Shown piece by piece: positions 51,911 through 61,059 of a stretch of DNA of 64,000 bases. Both the position numbers and the translations under genes were made by a program. Positions within the stretch are counted from its first letter, which is position 1; each line of letters starts with the position of its first letter. The notes beneath the pieces were generated by a model. That model saw only the letters and a program-made list of their open reading frames with translations. It was not told the origin of the DNA and searched no databases. The DNA lies in contig NZ_DAIOEU010000016.1 of assembly GCF_036746095.1 (NCBI RefSeq), positions 12,255-76,254 on the forward strand, in the 5' to 3' direction. This stretch comes from Dyella_B sp036746095. Lineage in GTDB: Bacteria; Pseudomonadota; Gammaproteobacteria; Xanthomonadales; Rhodanobacteraceae.

Positions 51911-54805
51911 ATGATGTCTCTTGCACGTGCTTGCCGCATGGCCCTGGGATTCGTGGTGCTGGCGATGCCGGTCGTGGTGCTGGCGGCGCCAAGCGGCGTC
52001 AATGGCCATGTTGAGACGGCCAATACGCATGCGCCGGTGGCTGGCGCGCAAGTCGAGCTGCGCGAAGCGCAACGCAGCGCCACCACCGACCGCAACGGCA
52101 ATTTCAGCCTCGCCAACGTGGCGCCGGGGGTCTACACCCTGGTGATCAGCATGCCCGGCCAGGCTGAGCTGGAACGGCAGATCACCGTGCGCGAAAGCGC
52201 GCCCGCGGTCGAAAATTTCGTCGTGGGCAACGACGTGAAATCGCTGGGCCAGGTTCGCGTGGTCGCCGCCGCCACACCCGATGAGGAGGCGCGCGCGCAA
52301 CAGCAACTGGCGCCGAACATGGTGTTCGTGCAGCCGCAGGCCGCCATCGAACGGCTGCCCGACGTCAACGCGGGCGAAGCGGTGCGCCGCTTGCCCGGCG
52401 TTTCGCTGGAAACCGATACCGGCGAAGGCCGCTTCGTCAACATTCGCGGGCTGGACGCCGATCTCAACAGCACCACCTTCGACGGCGTGCGCATGATGCC
52501 CACCAACACCGCCTCGCCGGCCGGCGGCGGCCGCGCGGTGGCGTTCGACTCGATCCCCGCGGGCCTGGTCGGTTCGCTCACCATCACCAACACCAATCTG
52601 CCGGACCAGGACGCCGAAGCGCTCGGCGGCACGATCGACATCACTTCCAAACAGATGCCGAAGGACAAGGACCAGTTCATCGATCTGCAACTGGGCACCG
52701 GCCTGGAAAACCTGCGTGACACGCCGATCCACGACTATCAAATGACCGGCGGCTTGCGCTTCGGCCCAAGCGCCAACTACAAGCCGTTCTCGGTCATCGG
52801 CACCGTGAACTATTACCAGGACCATCGCGGCATTGACGACGTCGAAGCGGGCTACGTCGATCAGCAGGGCGCAGGCGTGCCGGACAAAGCATTTGCGGCG
52901 TTGGACCAGCGCTTCTACAACTATCAGCGCACGCGCCTGGGCTACGGCGTGGAATTCGACTTCCAGCCAGATGAAGACAACAAGTGGTATGCGCGCTACT
53001 TCGACGCCGGCTATACCGAGCGCAAGAGCCGCGACAACCTGATCTTCAATTTCGCCGGTGCGCCGGTAGTCGATCCCAACAACCCCGACGGAATGATCGA
53101 TGATGCCAGCTATCAACGCGGCAATCAGCACGAAAAGGAAACCATCGATTCGCGCGTAGCCATGATCGGCGGTCAGAACGACTTCCACAGCTGGCGTACC
53201 GACTACCACGTGGCGATGTCGATCGGCTCCTACAACATGCCGTACAACTACAATTCGACGTTCGTGAATGGAAGTCCGAACCCGAACAATGTGGATGGCT
53301 CCGGCCAGGCCATCATCGCCTACGACAACATCACCCGTCCCAACGTACCCGGCTACAGCATCCTGCAAGGGCAGAACCCCGCCAACCCCAGCGGATACAC
53401 CTTGAGCGACTACAGCGCCGGCACCCAGCATGACCACGATCAGGAATACAAGCTCGGCGATAACGTCACTGTGCCGACGCACTGGTTTTCGACCAGCACG
53501 GATGAATTCCTCAAGTTCGGCGTGAACGCGCGCCTGCGTAGCCGCCACGGCGCACAAAACAACTACGATTACAACCCGCCGGCCTTGCCGTTGTCCGATG
53601 CCGTGCAGGGAGGCCCGATCACGTACTACAACGGCCATTACGACATCGGCCCCTTGATCAATCCGCAAACCCTCATCAATCTGCTCAGCAGCAACCCCGG
53701 TACGTTCGTCGAAAACACGGCCAACGATTTTCTCGCCGACCTGCAATCGCAGGCGCGCGACCGCGAGAACATCTTCGCCGGCTACGCCGAGTACCAATTC
53801 CAGCCGGTGGACAAGCTGAGCATTCTCGGCGGCGTGCGCTACGAGGCAACGCGGGCGCGCTATGAAGGCCTGAATGTCGTGACCAACAATGGCAACCTGG
53901 CCAGCTATTCGCCGAATGTCATCCAGCGTAACTACGGCAACGTGTTTCCATCGCTGCAGCTGAAATACAGTTTCCAGCCCGACCTGATCGGCCGCGTGGT
54001 GTACTCGAAAACCATCGCTCGCCCAGGCTTCCAGCAAGTCACGCCCGCCACCCAGGTGGACGACGTCAACGATACGGTGTCGCAAGGCAACCCGGCACTC
54101 AAGCCCACCTACAGCGACAACATCGACGCCTCGCTCGAGTATTACCTGCCGGAAGGTGGCCTGGCCTACGCTGGATTTTTCGACAAAGAACTGACCAACT
54201 ACATCGTGCCGTTGGCCTCGGTCCAGACGATCGCCAACCCGGCGGGCATTCTGGACGTATTCGCGCCCGGCACGCTGGTCACGTTCAGCGGCTACGAAAA
54301 CATTTCTTCCGCGTTTGCTCGTGGCTTGCAGCTGGTCTATGTCGACCGCTTCCGTTGGTTGCCCGGTGCGCTCAGCGGCTTGGGCGTGAATACCAACTTT
54401 ACCTATGTCGATTCGCGCATCCAGATTCATCCCGGCTTGTATTCGCAGCTGCCGTCGACGTCCCGCGATACGGCCAATGTTTCCTTGACCTACGAGTACC
54501 AGGGTTTGCGCCTGGATCTTGGCGCTTATTACGAAAGCAAGAATATCTTTGCGCTGGGGGGCCCGCTGTACACCCAGGCGGACGGCACGCCATCGGGCGT
54601 CTATGCCGACCAGTATTCGTCAGCACGCACCTCGCTGGATTTCGGCGCGAGCTATGCGTTCAACGACACGTTCTCGATGTATTTCGGCGCCAAGAACCTC
54701 ACCAATACCAAGCTGCGGTTTACGGAAACCTCCAGCAACAACCGGCCCATCCAGCGAGAGTTTTACGATCAGACCTTTACGGCCGGGATACGCATTCATT
54801 TGTGA
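51911..54805 (+). CDS. TonB-dependent receptor (TIGR01782-like), with CarboxypepD_reg-like N-terminus
   Basis: A 964-aa outer membrane receptor. The signal peptide MMSLARACRMALGFVVLAMP is followed by a carboxypeptidase-regulatory-like domain (about 30-100; VNGHVETANTHAPVAGAQVE). The plug (ERLPDVNAGEAVRRLPGVSL, FVNIRGLDADLNSTTFDG) precedes a large barrel with NPALKPTYSDNIDASLEYYL, typical of the Xanthomonas-Caulobacter subfamily. The last residue is Leu (TAGIRIHL). The start ATG at 51911 has a GAGGAA ribosome binding site. It is directly followed by a secreted phosphatase, so it may import phosphate esters or their products; that is inference. The two-component genes upstream may regulate it. 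Confidence 0.9.
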   Translation: MMSLARACRMALGFVVLAMPVVVLAAPSGVNGHVETANTHAPVAGAQVELREAQRSATTDRNGNFSLANVAPGVYTLVISMPGQAELERQITVRESAPAVENFVVGNDVKSLGQVRVVAAATPDEEARAQQQLAPNMVFVQPQAAIERLPDVNAGEAVRRLPGVSLETDTGEGRFVNIRGLDADLNSTTFDGVRMMPTNTASPAGGGRAVAFDSIPAGLVGSLTITNTNLPDQDAEALGGTIDITSKQMPKDKDQFIDLQLGTGLENLRDTPIHDYQMTGGLRFGPSANYKPFSVIGTVNYYQDHRGIDDVEAGYVDQQGAGVPDKAFAALDQRFYNYQRTRLGYGVEFDFQPDEDNKWYARYFDAGYTERKSRDNLIFNFAGAPVVDPNNPDGMIDDASYQRGNQHEKETIDSRVAMIGGQNDFHSWRTDYHVAMSIGSYNMPYNYNSTFVNGSPNPNNVDGSGQAIIAYDNITRPNVPGYSILQGQNPANPSGYTLSDYSAGTQHDHDQEYKLGDNVTVPTHWFSTSTDEFLKFGVNARLRSRHGAQNNYDYNPPALPLSDAVQGGPITYYNGHYDIGPLINPQTLINLLSSNPGTFVENTANDFLADLQSQARDRENIFAGYAEYQFQPVDKLSILGGVRYEATRARYEGLNVVTNNGNLASYSPNVIQRNYGNVFPSLQLKYSFQPDLIGRVVYSKTIARPGFQQVTPATQVDDVNDTVSQGNPALKPTYSDNIDASLEYYLPEGGLAYAGFFDKELTNYIVPLASVQTIANPAGILDVFAPGTLVTFSGYENISSAFARGLQLVYVDRFRWLPGALSGLGVNTNFTYVDSRIQIHPGLYSQLPSTSRDTANVSLTYEYQGLRLDLGAYYESKNIFALGGPLYTQADGTPSGVYADQYSSARTSLDFGASYAFNDTFSMYFGAKNLTNTKLRFTETSSNNRPIQREFYDQTFTAGIRIHL

Positions 54806-54850
54806 TATCTGATGTGATATCTGATTTTCAGTCGCCTCACATCCAATACC

Positions 54851-54878
54851 CGTCATCCCGGCGAAGGCCGGAATGATG
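54851..54878. repeat. Single CGTCATCC-type palindrome
   Basis: A 28-bp palindrome containing CCCGGCGAAGGCCGG between the TonB receptor and phosphatase genes. It is a solo arm of the paired repeat family. It may reduce read-through or just be a leftover. Confidence 0.75.
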
Positions 54879-54948
54879 TACGGGTTCCAGCGAGCACAGG
54901 CAATCCTGCTCCGACCTTCGCGTGCACATCCCGGCCATGAGGATTCCA

Positions 54949-56271
54949 GTGAAGACGACCGTTCGCGAGCGCAACATCTGGAGCCTGTTGGTATGGGCAT
55001 GGCTGCTGGCATTCCCCGCACACGCTACGGAAAACGCCGCGCCCGGTGCGCTGCGCTTGGTGATCGTGCTAAGCCGCCATGGCGTACGTTCACCCACCAC
55101 GGCACCTGCACGACTGGACGCGTATTCCCGCGATGCATGGCCAGCATGGCCGGTGCCGCCGGGTTATCTCACGCCGCACGGCAAGCAGCTGATGGCGATC
55201 ATGGGGCACTGGTATCGCGCGCACTACGCACAGGCGGGGTTGTTGCCGGCCGACGGATGCGTGGCTTCTGCACTATCCGTCGTCGCCGATGACGAACAGC
55301 GCACCATCGAATCCGCACACGGAATGATGGATGGTTTCGATCCGCACTGTCCCGTCACCATCCAGGTCGCGCCAAGGAAGGGTGCGGACGCGCTGTTTGC
55401 GCATGATTTTTCCAGCGCTAGCGCCATCTCCCGCGATCAGGCCCAAGCCGCAGTGCTTGGCCGCATCGGCGGCGACGCCGCGCGCATGGCACTGGCCAAC
55501 GCCGGTCTGATCGAGCAAATGGAAAGCGTGCTGATGGATTGCGCGCCCGGCCACTGCGATGCAAGTAAGGCACCCGGCAAGAAGTGGCTGATGGACCAGC
55601 CCGCCAGCGTGACGCCCGGACAGGGCGATGAACTGCTTGGCATCAAATCGCCGCTGCACAACGCCAGTTCGCTGGCCGAAGACATGTATCTGGAATACGT
55701 CGAAGGCATGCCGATGGCGAAAGTGGCATGGGGTCGGGTCTCGCCGCCGCAACTGGGGCATTTGCTGGCCCTGCATTCGATCTATGCGGACACGAGCCTG
55801 CGCACGCCGATCGTTGCGCGCGCCTATGCGGGTCATCTGGCGCAACGTTTGCTCGCCACCTTGCAGGAGGCGGCCGGATCGAAAGATCAGCAGGCAATGG
55901 GCAGTCCCAAGGCAAAAATCGTTTTCCTGCTTGGCCACGACACCCAAATCGAAACCCTGGCCGGCCTGCTCGATCTGCATTGGCTGTTGCCCGAACCGCC
56001 GGCCGATCCGGCCTCGGTTGGCGGCGCACTGGTGTTCGAGTTACGTCGACATGGCAGCAGCGATCGGTATGACGTGCGTGCCTATTACGTCAGCCAGAGC
56101 ATGGACCAGCTGCGCAACGGCATGGAGCTGGATGCAGCGCACCCACCGCAGATCGCGCCCATCTTCATCCCTGGTTGCAGCACCTCCGCGCCGGGCTACG
56201 ACTGTCCTTTGGGCCGCTTCGCAACCACGATCACGCAGGCCCTGCCAGCGGCGGAACCCGTGCAACAATAA
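54949..56271 (+). CDS. Secreted histidine acid phosphatase (phytase-like, HAP family)
   Basis: A 440-aa exported phosphatase. The chosen start is GTG at 54949, preceded by GAGGA at 8 bases; an ATG at 54937 is the alternative. The signal peptide reads about VKTTVRERNIWSLLVWAWLL, ending near AHAT. The catalytic RHGxRxP is LSRHGVRSPT with Arg43 and His44. The proton-donor HD is in LLGHDTQIETLAGLL at His330-Asp331. Cysteine pairs (DGCVA, PHCPV; CAPGHC) suggest disulfides. The HAP family includes AppA-type phytases and sugar phosphatases. It lies next to the TonB receptor; together they may hydrolyse and import phosphate esters. Substrate not proven. Confidence 0.87.
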   Translation: MKTTVRERNIWSLLVWAWLLAFPAHATENAAPGALRLVIVLSRHGVRSPTTAPARLDAYSRDAWPAWPVPPGYLTPHGKQLMAIMGHWYRAHYAQAGLLPADGCVASALSVVADDEQRTIESAHGMMDGFDPHCPVTIQVAPRKGADALFAHDFSSASAISRDQAQAAVLGRIGGDAARMALANAGLIEQMESVLMDCAPGHCDASKAPGKKWLMDQPASVTPGQGDELLGIKSPLHNASSLAEDMYLEYVEGMPMAKVAWGRVSPPQLGHLLALHSIYADTSLRTPIVARAYAGHLAQRLLATLQEAAGSKDQQAMGSPKAKIVFLLGHDTQIETLAGLLDLHWLLPEPPADPASVGGALVFELRRHGSSDRYDVRAYYVSQSMDQLRNGMELDAAHPPQIAPIFIPGCSTSAPGYDCPLGRFATTITQALPAAEPVQQ

Positions 56272-56294
56272 GCGGATCTTCGCCGGAGCTTCGC

Positions 56295-56477
56295 ATGACC
56301 ACCAAACCCAACGCCGACGTCAGCATCAACAAGGAAGGCAGTACGGATGCCGCCAACCCGCCGGGTGGCATGCATGGTCCGCGTCATGGCGCCCTGGATA
56401 TGGAAGAAATCGCCGCACACGATGAAGTGCAGCATGAAGACGCATTGCGCCATTCGTCGTTGCGCGTACCGCGTTGA
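56295..56477 (+). CDS. Small hypothetical protein, Pro/His-rich
   Basis: A 60-aa protein: MTTKPNADVSINKEGSTDAA, then GGMHGPRHGALDMEEIAAHD. It has no signal peptide or known domain and is predicted disordered with an acidic/His-rich centre. The ATG at 56295 is preceded by a GGAG ribosome binding site and starts 23 bp after the phosphatase stop, so it is probably in that operon. The His-rich core could bind metal, but that is speculation. Confidence 0.55.
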   Translation: MTTKPNADVSINKEGSTDAANPPGGMHGPRHGALDMEEIAAHDEVQHEDALRHSSLRVPR

Positions 56478-56551
56478 CGTAGGGAGGCCATACCGGCTTT
56501 TTGTGAGGCTCAAGGCTGGGATTTCACCTCAGCCTACGTTGCTGCCCGCGA

Positions 56552-57322
56552 TCAATTGATCGCGACGTTGTCCGACAACTGATCCGGCAATACGAATTGG
56601 AAGCCGCGCTGTTCCAGTTGCGTGAGGATGTCGTCGAGCACTGCCGCCGTCATCGGCTTTTCGTGCATCAGCAAAACGGACTGGTCTTCCGTCTGCGACA
56701 GGCTGAAGTCGCGAATCTGCTCGGGATGCTTGACCCAGCTGTCCTCGCTGTTGGCATTCCATAGCATCTGCTGCATGCCGAGCGACTTCGCCACCTCGCC
56801 AACCGCCCGTGTGGTCGAGCCGAACGGCGGGCGGAAATAGGTGGGACGCTTGCCGGTGACATCGGCGATGCGTTGATTGCAGCTTTCGATTTGTTGCCGG
56901 ATTTCAGGCTGACCCAGTTTGGCAAGGTCAGGATGGTCGAACGTGTGGTTGCCGATCAGGTCGCCTGCGCTCTCGAACTTGGCAAGCTCGCCGCGCGTCG
57001 CGTCGTTGATGTGGCTGCACACCAGGAAAAACACGGCATGCGCATGGTGCTTTTGCAGCGTGGCCAGGATCTGCTCATCCAGGCCCTGGCCGTAGGGACC
57101 GTCATCGAACGTCAGCACGGCGTATTTGCGGCCGGCCAGCACGTCGCTGACCTTGCGCAGGCTGAAGCCGCTGGCGTGCTTGATGCCGCCCATTTCCGGC
57201 GAGAGCACGAAACGCGGCGGCGCCATCCCATGCGCGGTCAGCAACATCGCATACAGCACGAGGGTCAGCAGCATGCCGCACACGAAAATGGAGTGGCGAT
57301 AGCAGGTGTAGAACAGCAACAT
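56552..57322 (-). CDS. Polysaccharide deacetylase (NodB-type)
   Basis: A 256-aa CE4-family deacetylase. An N-terminal membrane span (residues about 10-32) anchors it to the inner membrane with the catalytic domain outside. Motif 1 is TFDDGPYG with Asp73-Asp74. Motif 2 is GNHTFDHPDL, the HxxxH metal ligands. Motif 3 is YFRPPFGSTT. VLLMHEKPMTAAVLDDILTQ matches the later part of the domain. The family removes N-acetyl groups from peptidoglycan, chitin or exopolysaccharide. Substrate is unknown and it stands alone between the phosphatase locus and a TonB receptor. The ATG at 57322 was chosen where the domain starts. Confidence 0.9.
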   Translation of the reverse strand: MLLFYTCYRHSIFVCGMLLTLVLYAMLLTAHGMAPPRFVLSPEMGGIKHASGFSLRKVSDVLAGRKYAVLTFDDGPYGQGLDEQILATLQKHHAHAVFFLVCSHINDATRGELAKFESAGDLIGNHTFDHPDLAKLGQPEIRQQIESCNQRIADVTGKRPTYFRPPFGSTTRAVGEVAKSLGMQQMLWNANSEDSWVKHPEQIRDFSLSQTEDQSVLLMHEKPMTAAVLDDILTQLEQRGFQFVLPDQLSDNVAIN

Positions 57323-57634
57323 GGCAGCACGCTCATCTAGGTGGCGCCTGCGCAAGCCGGCGCGAAAAGATTCGCCAACGTCGCGTGCCCCCTGCTGCCT
57401 ACGACGTTGGCAAGCCTTCTAAGCACGCGCCGTGCCAGGGGTCCCCACCCCTCTTGAAGGTGCCAACTGCGTGTTAAAACAGGCCGGTCGCGTCACGCGG
57501 AGCCCGGCAAGAACCCCCCAACGCGCAGCGCGGGCCGCGCCAATCCATGCCAACGCCATGCGATGGCCCGTTCGGACCTGACGTGCGGACGTGAAAAGGT
57601 GACGCAGCGTGTCCATCAGGGATGCCCTGGTCTA
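57323..57634. other. Intergenic region between deacetylase and TonB receptor 3' end
   Basis: A 312-bp gap. No supported coding region was seen. A short hairpin GGGGTCCCCACCCC occurs near 57438-57451. The deacetylase promoter must lie here, but no consensus boxes were found. Confidence 0.4.
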
Positions 57635-60600
57635 TTAACGCCCCGTGCCACCGAGCCGCAGATCCGCCTGTAGAAGGAATTCGCGCCCGTAGATGTTGTA
57701 GTTGTCGTTATTGAAGTACGGGTACAGCACGTCGCCCATATCGCTGGGCGGCATCTTGTTGGCGATGTTGTTGACCAGCAGGGACAACGCCAGGTTGCGC
57801 GTGGGATGGTAGGTAGCGCTGGCGTTGAAGGTGATCCACGGCGACACGCGCGCAGCGCCAGGCGTGCCGATGCCGGTGATGGTGGCCGCGTAGTTGGGCG
57901 AGGGGCCGTAGCGATGCCCGTACAGCGTGCCGCTCCAGCGGCCACCCGGGCTGGTCCAGGTGGCGCTGCCGCTGGCGATGCTCTTGAACTCGGTACTGTA
58001 TTGCGCGTTGGCAAGCTGGTTGATCGGCGCCTGCCCGGGCGCGATCTGATAGGTGTGCTTGAGCATGTCGTTGTAGTCGAGCTGCAACGTCAGCATGCCG
58101 GCATGAAACAGCGCGAAGCGATAGCGCGCGCTGCCCATGACGGACTTGGTGACCTCGTTGGAAAGATTCGCGTAGTAGGTGATGACGCTATTGATCGGTC
58201 CATGCGCGCCTTCGCGCTGCACTTGGCCGAGCGCTGTGCCGCAGGCGGTCGAGGCGGCATCGAGCTGGCCGAGCAGGCATTGCGACTCGGTACGCAACAG
58301 CAGGTCGAGGTCTTGCTGCACGACTTCGTTCTGGATCGCGATGTGCAGGTAGTCGAGGCTGAGATCCAAGCCTTCCACCGGCGACCACACCGCACCCGCC
58401 GTCCAGCTTTGCGCCGAGGTCGGTTGCAGTTTGGTGTTCGCCAGCGTCGTGCCTTGCACGTAGTACTGATACGCCGAGCCGCACGTTGCGCTGTGCGCTT
58501 GCGCGCAGAAGTAGTAGTCGGTGGCGAGCGTGAAGAAATCCGTGGGGCCCAGATAAATGGAAGAAAGATCCGGCGCCTTGAATGACGTGGTGTAGTTCGC
58601 GCGCAGTAGCAGGGAGTCCACTGGCCGATACTCCGCGCCCAGTTTGTAAGTGAACTTGCGATTGTCGTTGCCGCGATCGATGGCGTAGTAGTCGTAGCGG
58701 CCGGACAGGTCCAGGGTCAGTGCTTTGAGCAACGGCAAGTTCAATTCAAATGCGGTGGCGGCATGAAAACGCTGTCCGCCGCCGCCGGTGGCGGCATGCT
58801 CGTAAATCTCGCCCTGGGTAAACAGGGGGTTGCGCGGCTGGTACCACGCTTCACTGCCGCCCTCGGCCAGCACGGCAAAGCCGGCATCGCCACCGGGCAG
58901 GGCAAATAGCGATGCATTGCTGAGCGTGGCGCGCGTATCGTTGATCCAGGTGTTGCTGAAATCGCGGACCCCTTGCGCGAAGCTCGCATATTGCGCAGGC
59001 GTGATTGCGCGGAAAAAAGTCGCGATATCCGGGTCGTAGATAGGGATGCCGTTCTGCGGATTGACGCCAGCCAGCGGTCCGAACACGCTGCCGAAATACG
59101 CATCGATCCTCGATTTGATCCACAACGGTTCGACCTCGGCGGTGCGGTCACCGGTACGCAGGTAATAGATATCCCAGTTCCAGCCCGAATCACCCCAATT
59201 GCCATTGATGCCAAGATCGGCCTGATAAAGCAGGTCGTTCTGCCGCACCATCTGCCCTGCGATCCCGCCGGGCATTTCTTCCGGCGCGAAGCCTCTTTCG
59301 AAATACAGATAGTGGCCGGTGGCGCCGTCTTCGATCAGTTGATGCGGAAAGTCGTCGCTCGACCAGTAGGAAATGCCCGGGAACCAGCGCTGCTGCTGCC
59401 AGTTCGCCATCGCGTCGGCATAGAGCCGGACATCGTCGGAAACCTGATACGCAAGCTTCAGCATCCCATCCAGGTTGCGCAGCTGATTGCTGTAGGTGGT
59501 GTAGCCATCCACTTTGCGCGAACCGCAATAGATGCCGGGCGGACTGGGCGGCTGGGTGGGAAGCGGCATCGTGCTGCTGCCAAACAGCTGATTGGCGCAA
59601 CCGTTCGGCGGCGTCACATTGCTGAGCGCGTGGCCGGTAAACGTCTGCGCCGTACCGTAATCGAGAATGGCGGACTGCAACTGCGGCACGTCGTCGTTGG
59701 CCGTCAAGGAACGTTGATAGCCCCAGATCGGCGAGGCGTTGTCGAACTGCAACGCACCGAGCACATGCCATTTGCCGGCGTCGCGCCCATACACGCCGCT
59801 GATGCGTTGATTGGCGCCGCCGCTATCGGAGTAGCCGCCGGTACGCACGGATATCTCCCCGCCATCCAGGTGCGACCTGGTAACGATGTTGATCACGCCG
59901 CCGATTGCCTGCGAGCCGTAGATCGACGAAGCGCCGCCCGGCATCACATCGATGTGGTCGATCAGTGCGACCGGAAAATTCGCCACGCTGGTGAAGTTGA
60001 TGGTGCCGTTGTAGAGCTGGCCGAAGTTCGCCACTGGCTTGCCGTCCAGCAGGATCAGCATGAACTGCGGCCCCAGCCCGAACAGGCTGATCGGTTGCGC
60101 GCCCTGCGTGAACGATCGTGCCGCTTGCGGTCCTTGCACCGGGCCGGTGGCCAGTACCGAGTTCTGCAATGCGTCCGACAGATTGTTGAATCCGCGCGCG
60201 CGGATGTCGTTCGCGGTGATGGTGAAGGTGGGCGTGGCGGTCTGGATGTCGGCGTTGCTGATCAGCGAGCCGCTGACGGTGACCGTATCGAGCGTGCGCG
60301 GTTTCTCGATCTCCATCTTGCTGACAGGTGCTGGTGTGGACGGCGCATGAAACGTTGCCGCGGGTTCCAGCACGAAGGTGGCGGCATTGATGGCTTTACC
60401 GCTCAATCCCGTGCCGGTGAGCAATAGTGTCAATGCCTCGGCGGGCAGCAGGCGCCCGGAAACGCCGCGCGTGGTTTTGCCCGCCACCAGCGACGGGTCG
60501 TAGACAAGTTGGAGATCGCCTTGTGCCGCGAGTGTGTCCAGCGCGTTGCGCAACGGGCCGGCGGCAACGGCGTACGTTTGCGTCTTGGCGACGGATTCAC

Positions 60601-60736
60601 CGGCCAGCGCTGGCGGCACCGGCAGCACGGCGATGCTGCCGAGCAACAGCGGACGCATGCCGGCGATGGCGTGACGGATCGCGGAGGCAAACGCTCCAGC
60701 ATGACCCATGATGCGCGGCAAGCGAATCCGCGGCAT
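57635..60736 (-). CDS. TonB-dependent receptor with N-terminal STN domain
   Basis: A protein of about 1033 aa. After a long basic leader and signal peptide (MRPLLLGSIAVLPVPPALAG), an STN (secretin/TonB short N-terminal) domain follows: AGPLRNALDTLAAQGDLQLV, YDPSLVAGKTTRGVSGRLLP. The plug (FTITANDIRARGFNNLSDAL, LILLDGKPVANFGQLYNGTI, GGASSIYGSQAIGGVINIVT) and barrel follow. STN receptors such as FecA often signal to an anti-sigma/ECF pair, but no such pair is present here. The end (LRLGGTGR) is not the usual aromatic terminus. The start is uncertain: ATG 60736 is used, with 60760 or 60835 as alternatives. The adjacent S53 peptidase suggests that peptides may be the ligand; this is inference. 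Confidence 0.85.
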   Translation of the reverse strand: MPRIRLPRIMGHAGAFASAIRHAIAGMRPLLLGSIAVLPVPPALAGESVAKTQTYAVAAGPLRNALDTLAAQGDLQLVYDPSLVAGKTTRGVSGRLLPAEALTLLLTGTGLSGKAINAATFVLEPAATFHAPSTPAPVSKMEIEKPRTLDTVTVSGSLISNADIQTATPTFTITANDIRARGFNNLSDALQNSVLATGPVQGPQAARSFTQGAQPISLFGLGPQFMLILLDGKPVANFGQLYNGTINFTSVANFPVALIDHIDVMPGGASSIYGSQAIGGVINIVTRSHLDGGEISVRTGGYSDSGGANQRISGVYGRDAGKWHVLGALQFDNASPIWGYQRSLTANDDVPQLQSAILDYGTAQTFTGHALSNVTPPNGCANQLFGSSTMPLPTQPPSPPGIYCGSRKVDGYTTYSNQLRNLDGMLKLAYQVSDDVRLYADAMANWQQQRWFPGISYWSSDDFPHQLIEDGATGHYLYFERGFAPEEMPGGIAGQMVRQNDLLYQADLGINGNWGDSGWNWDIYYLRTGDRTAEVEPLWIKSRIDAYFGSVFGPLAGVNPQNGIPIYDPDIATFFRAITPAQYASFAQGVRDFSNTWINDTRATLSNASLFALPGGDAGFAVLAEGGSEAWYQPRNPLFTQGEIYEHAATGGGGQRFHAATAFELNLPLLKALTLDLSGRYDYYAIDRGNDNRKFTYKLGAEYRPVDSLLLRANYTTSFKAPDLSSIYLGPTDFFTLATDYYFCAQAHSATCGSAYQYYVQGTTLANTKLQPTSAQSWTAGAVWSPVEGLDLSLDYLHIAIQNEVVQQDLDLLLRTESQCLLGQLDAASTACGTALGQVQREGAHGPINSVITYYANLSNEVTKSVMGSARYRFALFHAGMLTLQLDYNDMLKHTYQIAPGQAPINQLANAQYSTEFKSIASGSATWTSPGGRWSGTLYGHRYGPSPNYAATITGIGTPGAARVSPWITFNASATYHPTRNLALSLLVNNIANKMPPSDMGDVLYPYFNNDNYNIYGREFLLQADLRLGGTGR

Positions 60737-60858
60737 CCAACCACCACCACTCCCGCGCATGCCGCTCTTCAGCCTCCCCGTCCCATCCCCACAAAGGGAC
60801 ATGTCCCCGCCCCAAGCTCCGGGCAGTTCGATCATAGGGCAAGGCGCGCGCTGATTGC

Positions 60859-61044
60859 TCCCCTGCGGCAGCAGGAGAGGGCTGGGGTGGGGTTGCTTGG
60901 GCTTGAGCGTGCGGTGGAATGCCACCGGATAACCTCGGCTTGAAGCAGCAAGCGGGCAATGTGCACGGTTTGCGACGTGAGGCTTTCGCCGCTCGCTGCG
61001 CTCGCACCCCGCCCCAACCCTCCCCTGCACGCAGGGGAGGGAGC
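60859..61044. repeat. Pair of CT-rich palindromic repeats between TonB receptor and S53 peptidase
   Basis: 60859-60895 (CTCCCCTGCGGCAGCAGGAG then AGGGCTGGGGTGGGG) and 61006-61044 (CACCCCGCCCCAACCCTCCC then CTGCACGCAGGGGAGGG) are inverted copies of the same element. Each has an internal stem (CTCCCCTGC/GCAGGAG; CCCTCCCCTGC/GCAGGGGAGGG). The same family provides the in-frame insertions in lhr. The 323-bp gap contains nothing else that I can support. Confidence 0.85.
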
Positions 61045-61059
61045 GCATTTGCCGCACGG

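Noticed and set aside
51830..54430. Minus-strand frame of 866 codons inside the TonB receptor gene
   Set aside because: Antisense shadow; the plus strand encodes a complete TonB-dependent receptor with signal peptide and ribosome binding site.
57419..57616. Small minus-strand frame after the polysaccharide deacetylase gene
   Set aside because: No ribosome binding site or family pattern; Arg/Ala-rich sequence as expected for random frames in GC-rich DNA.
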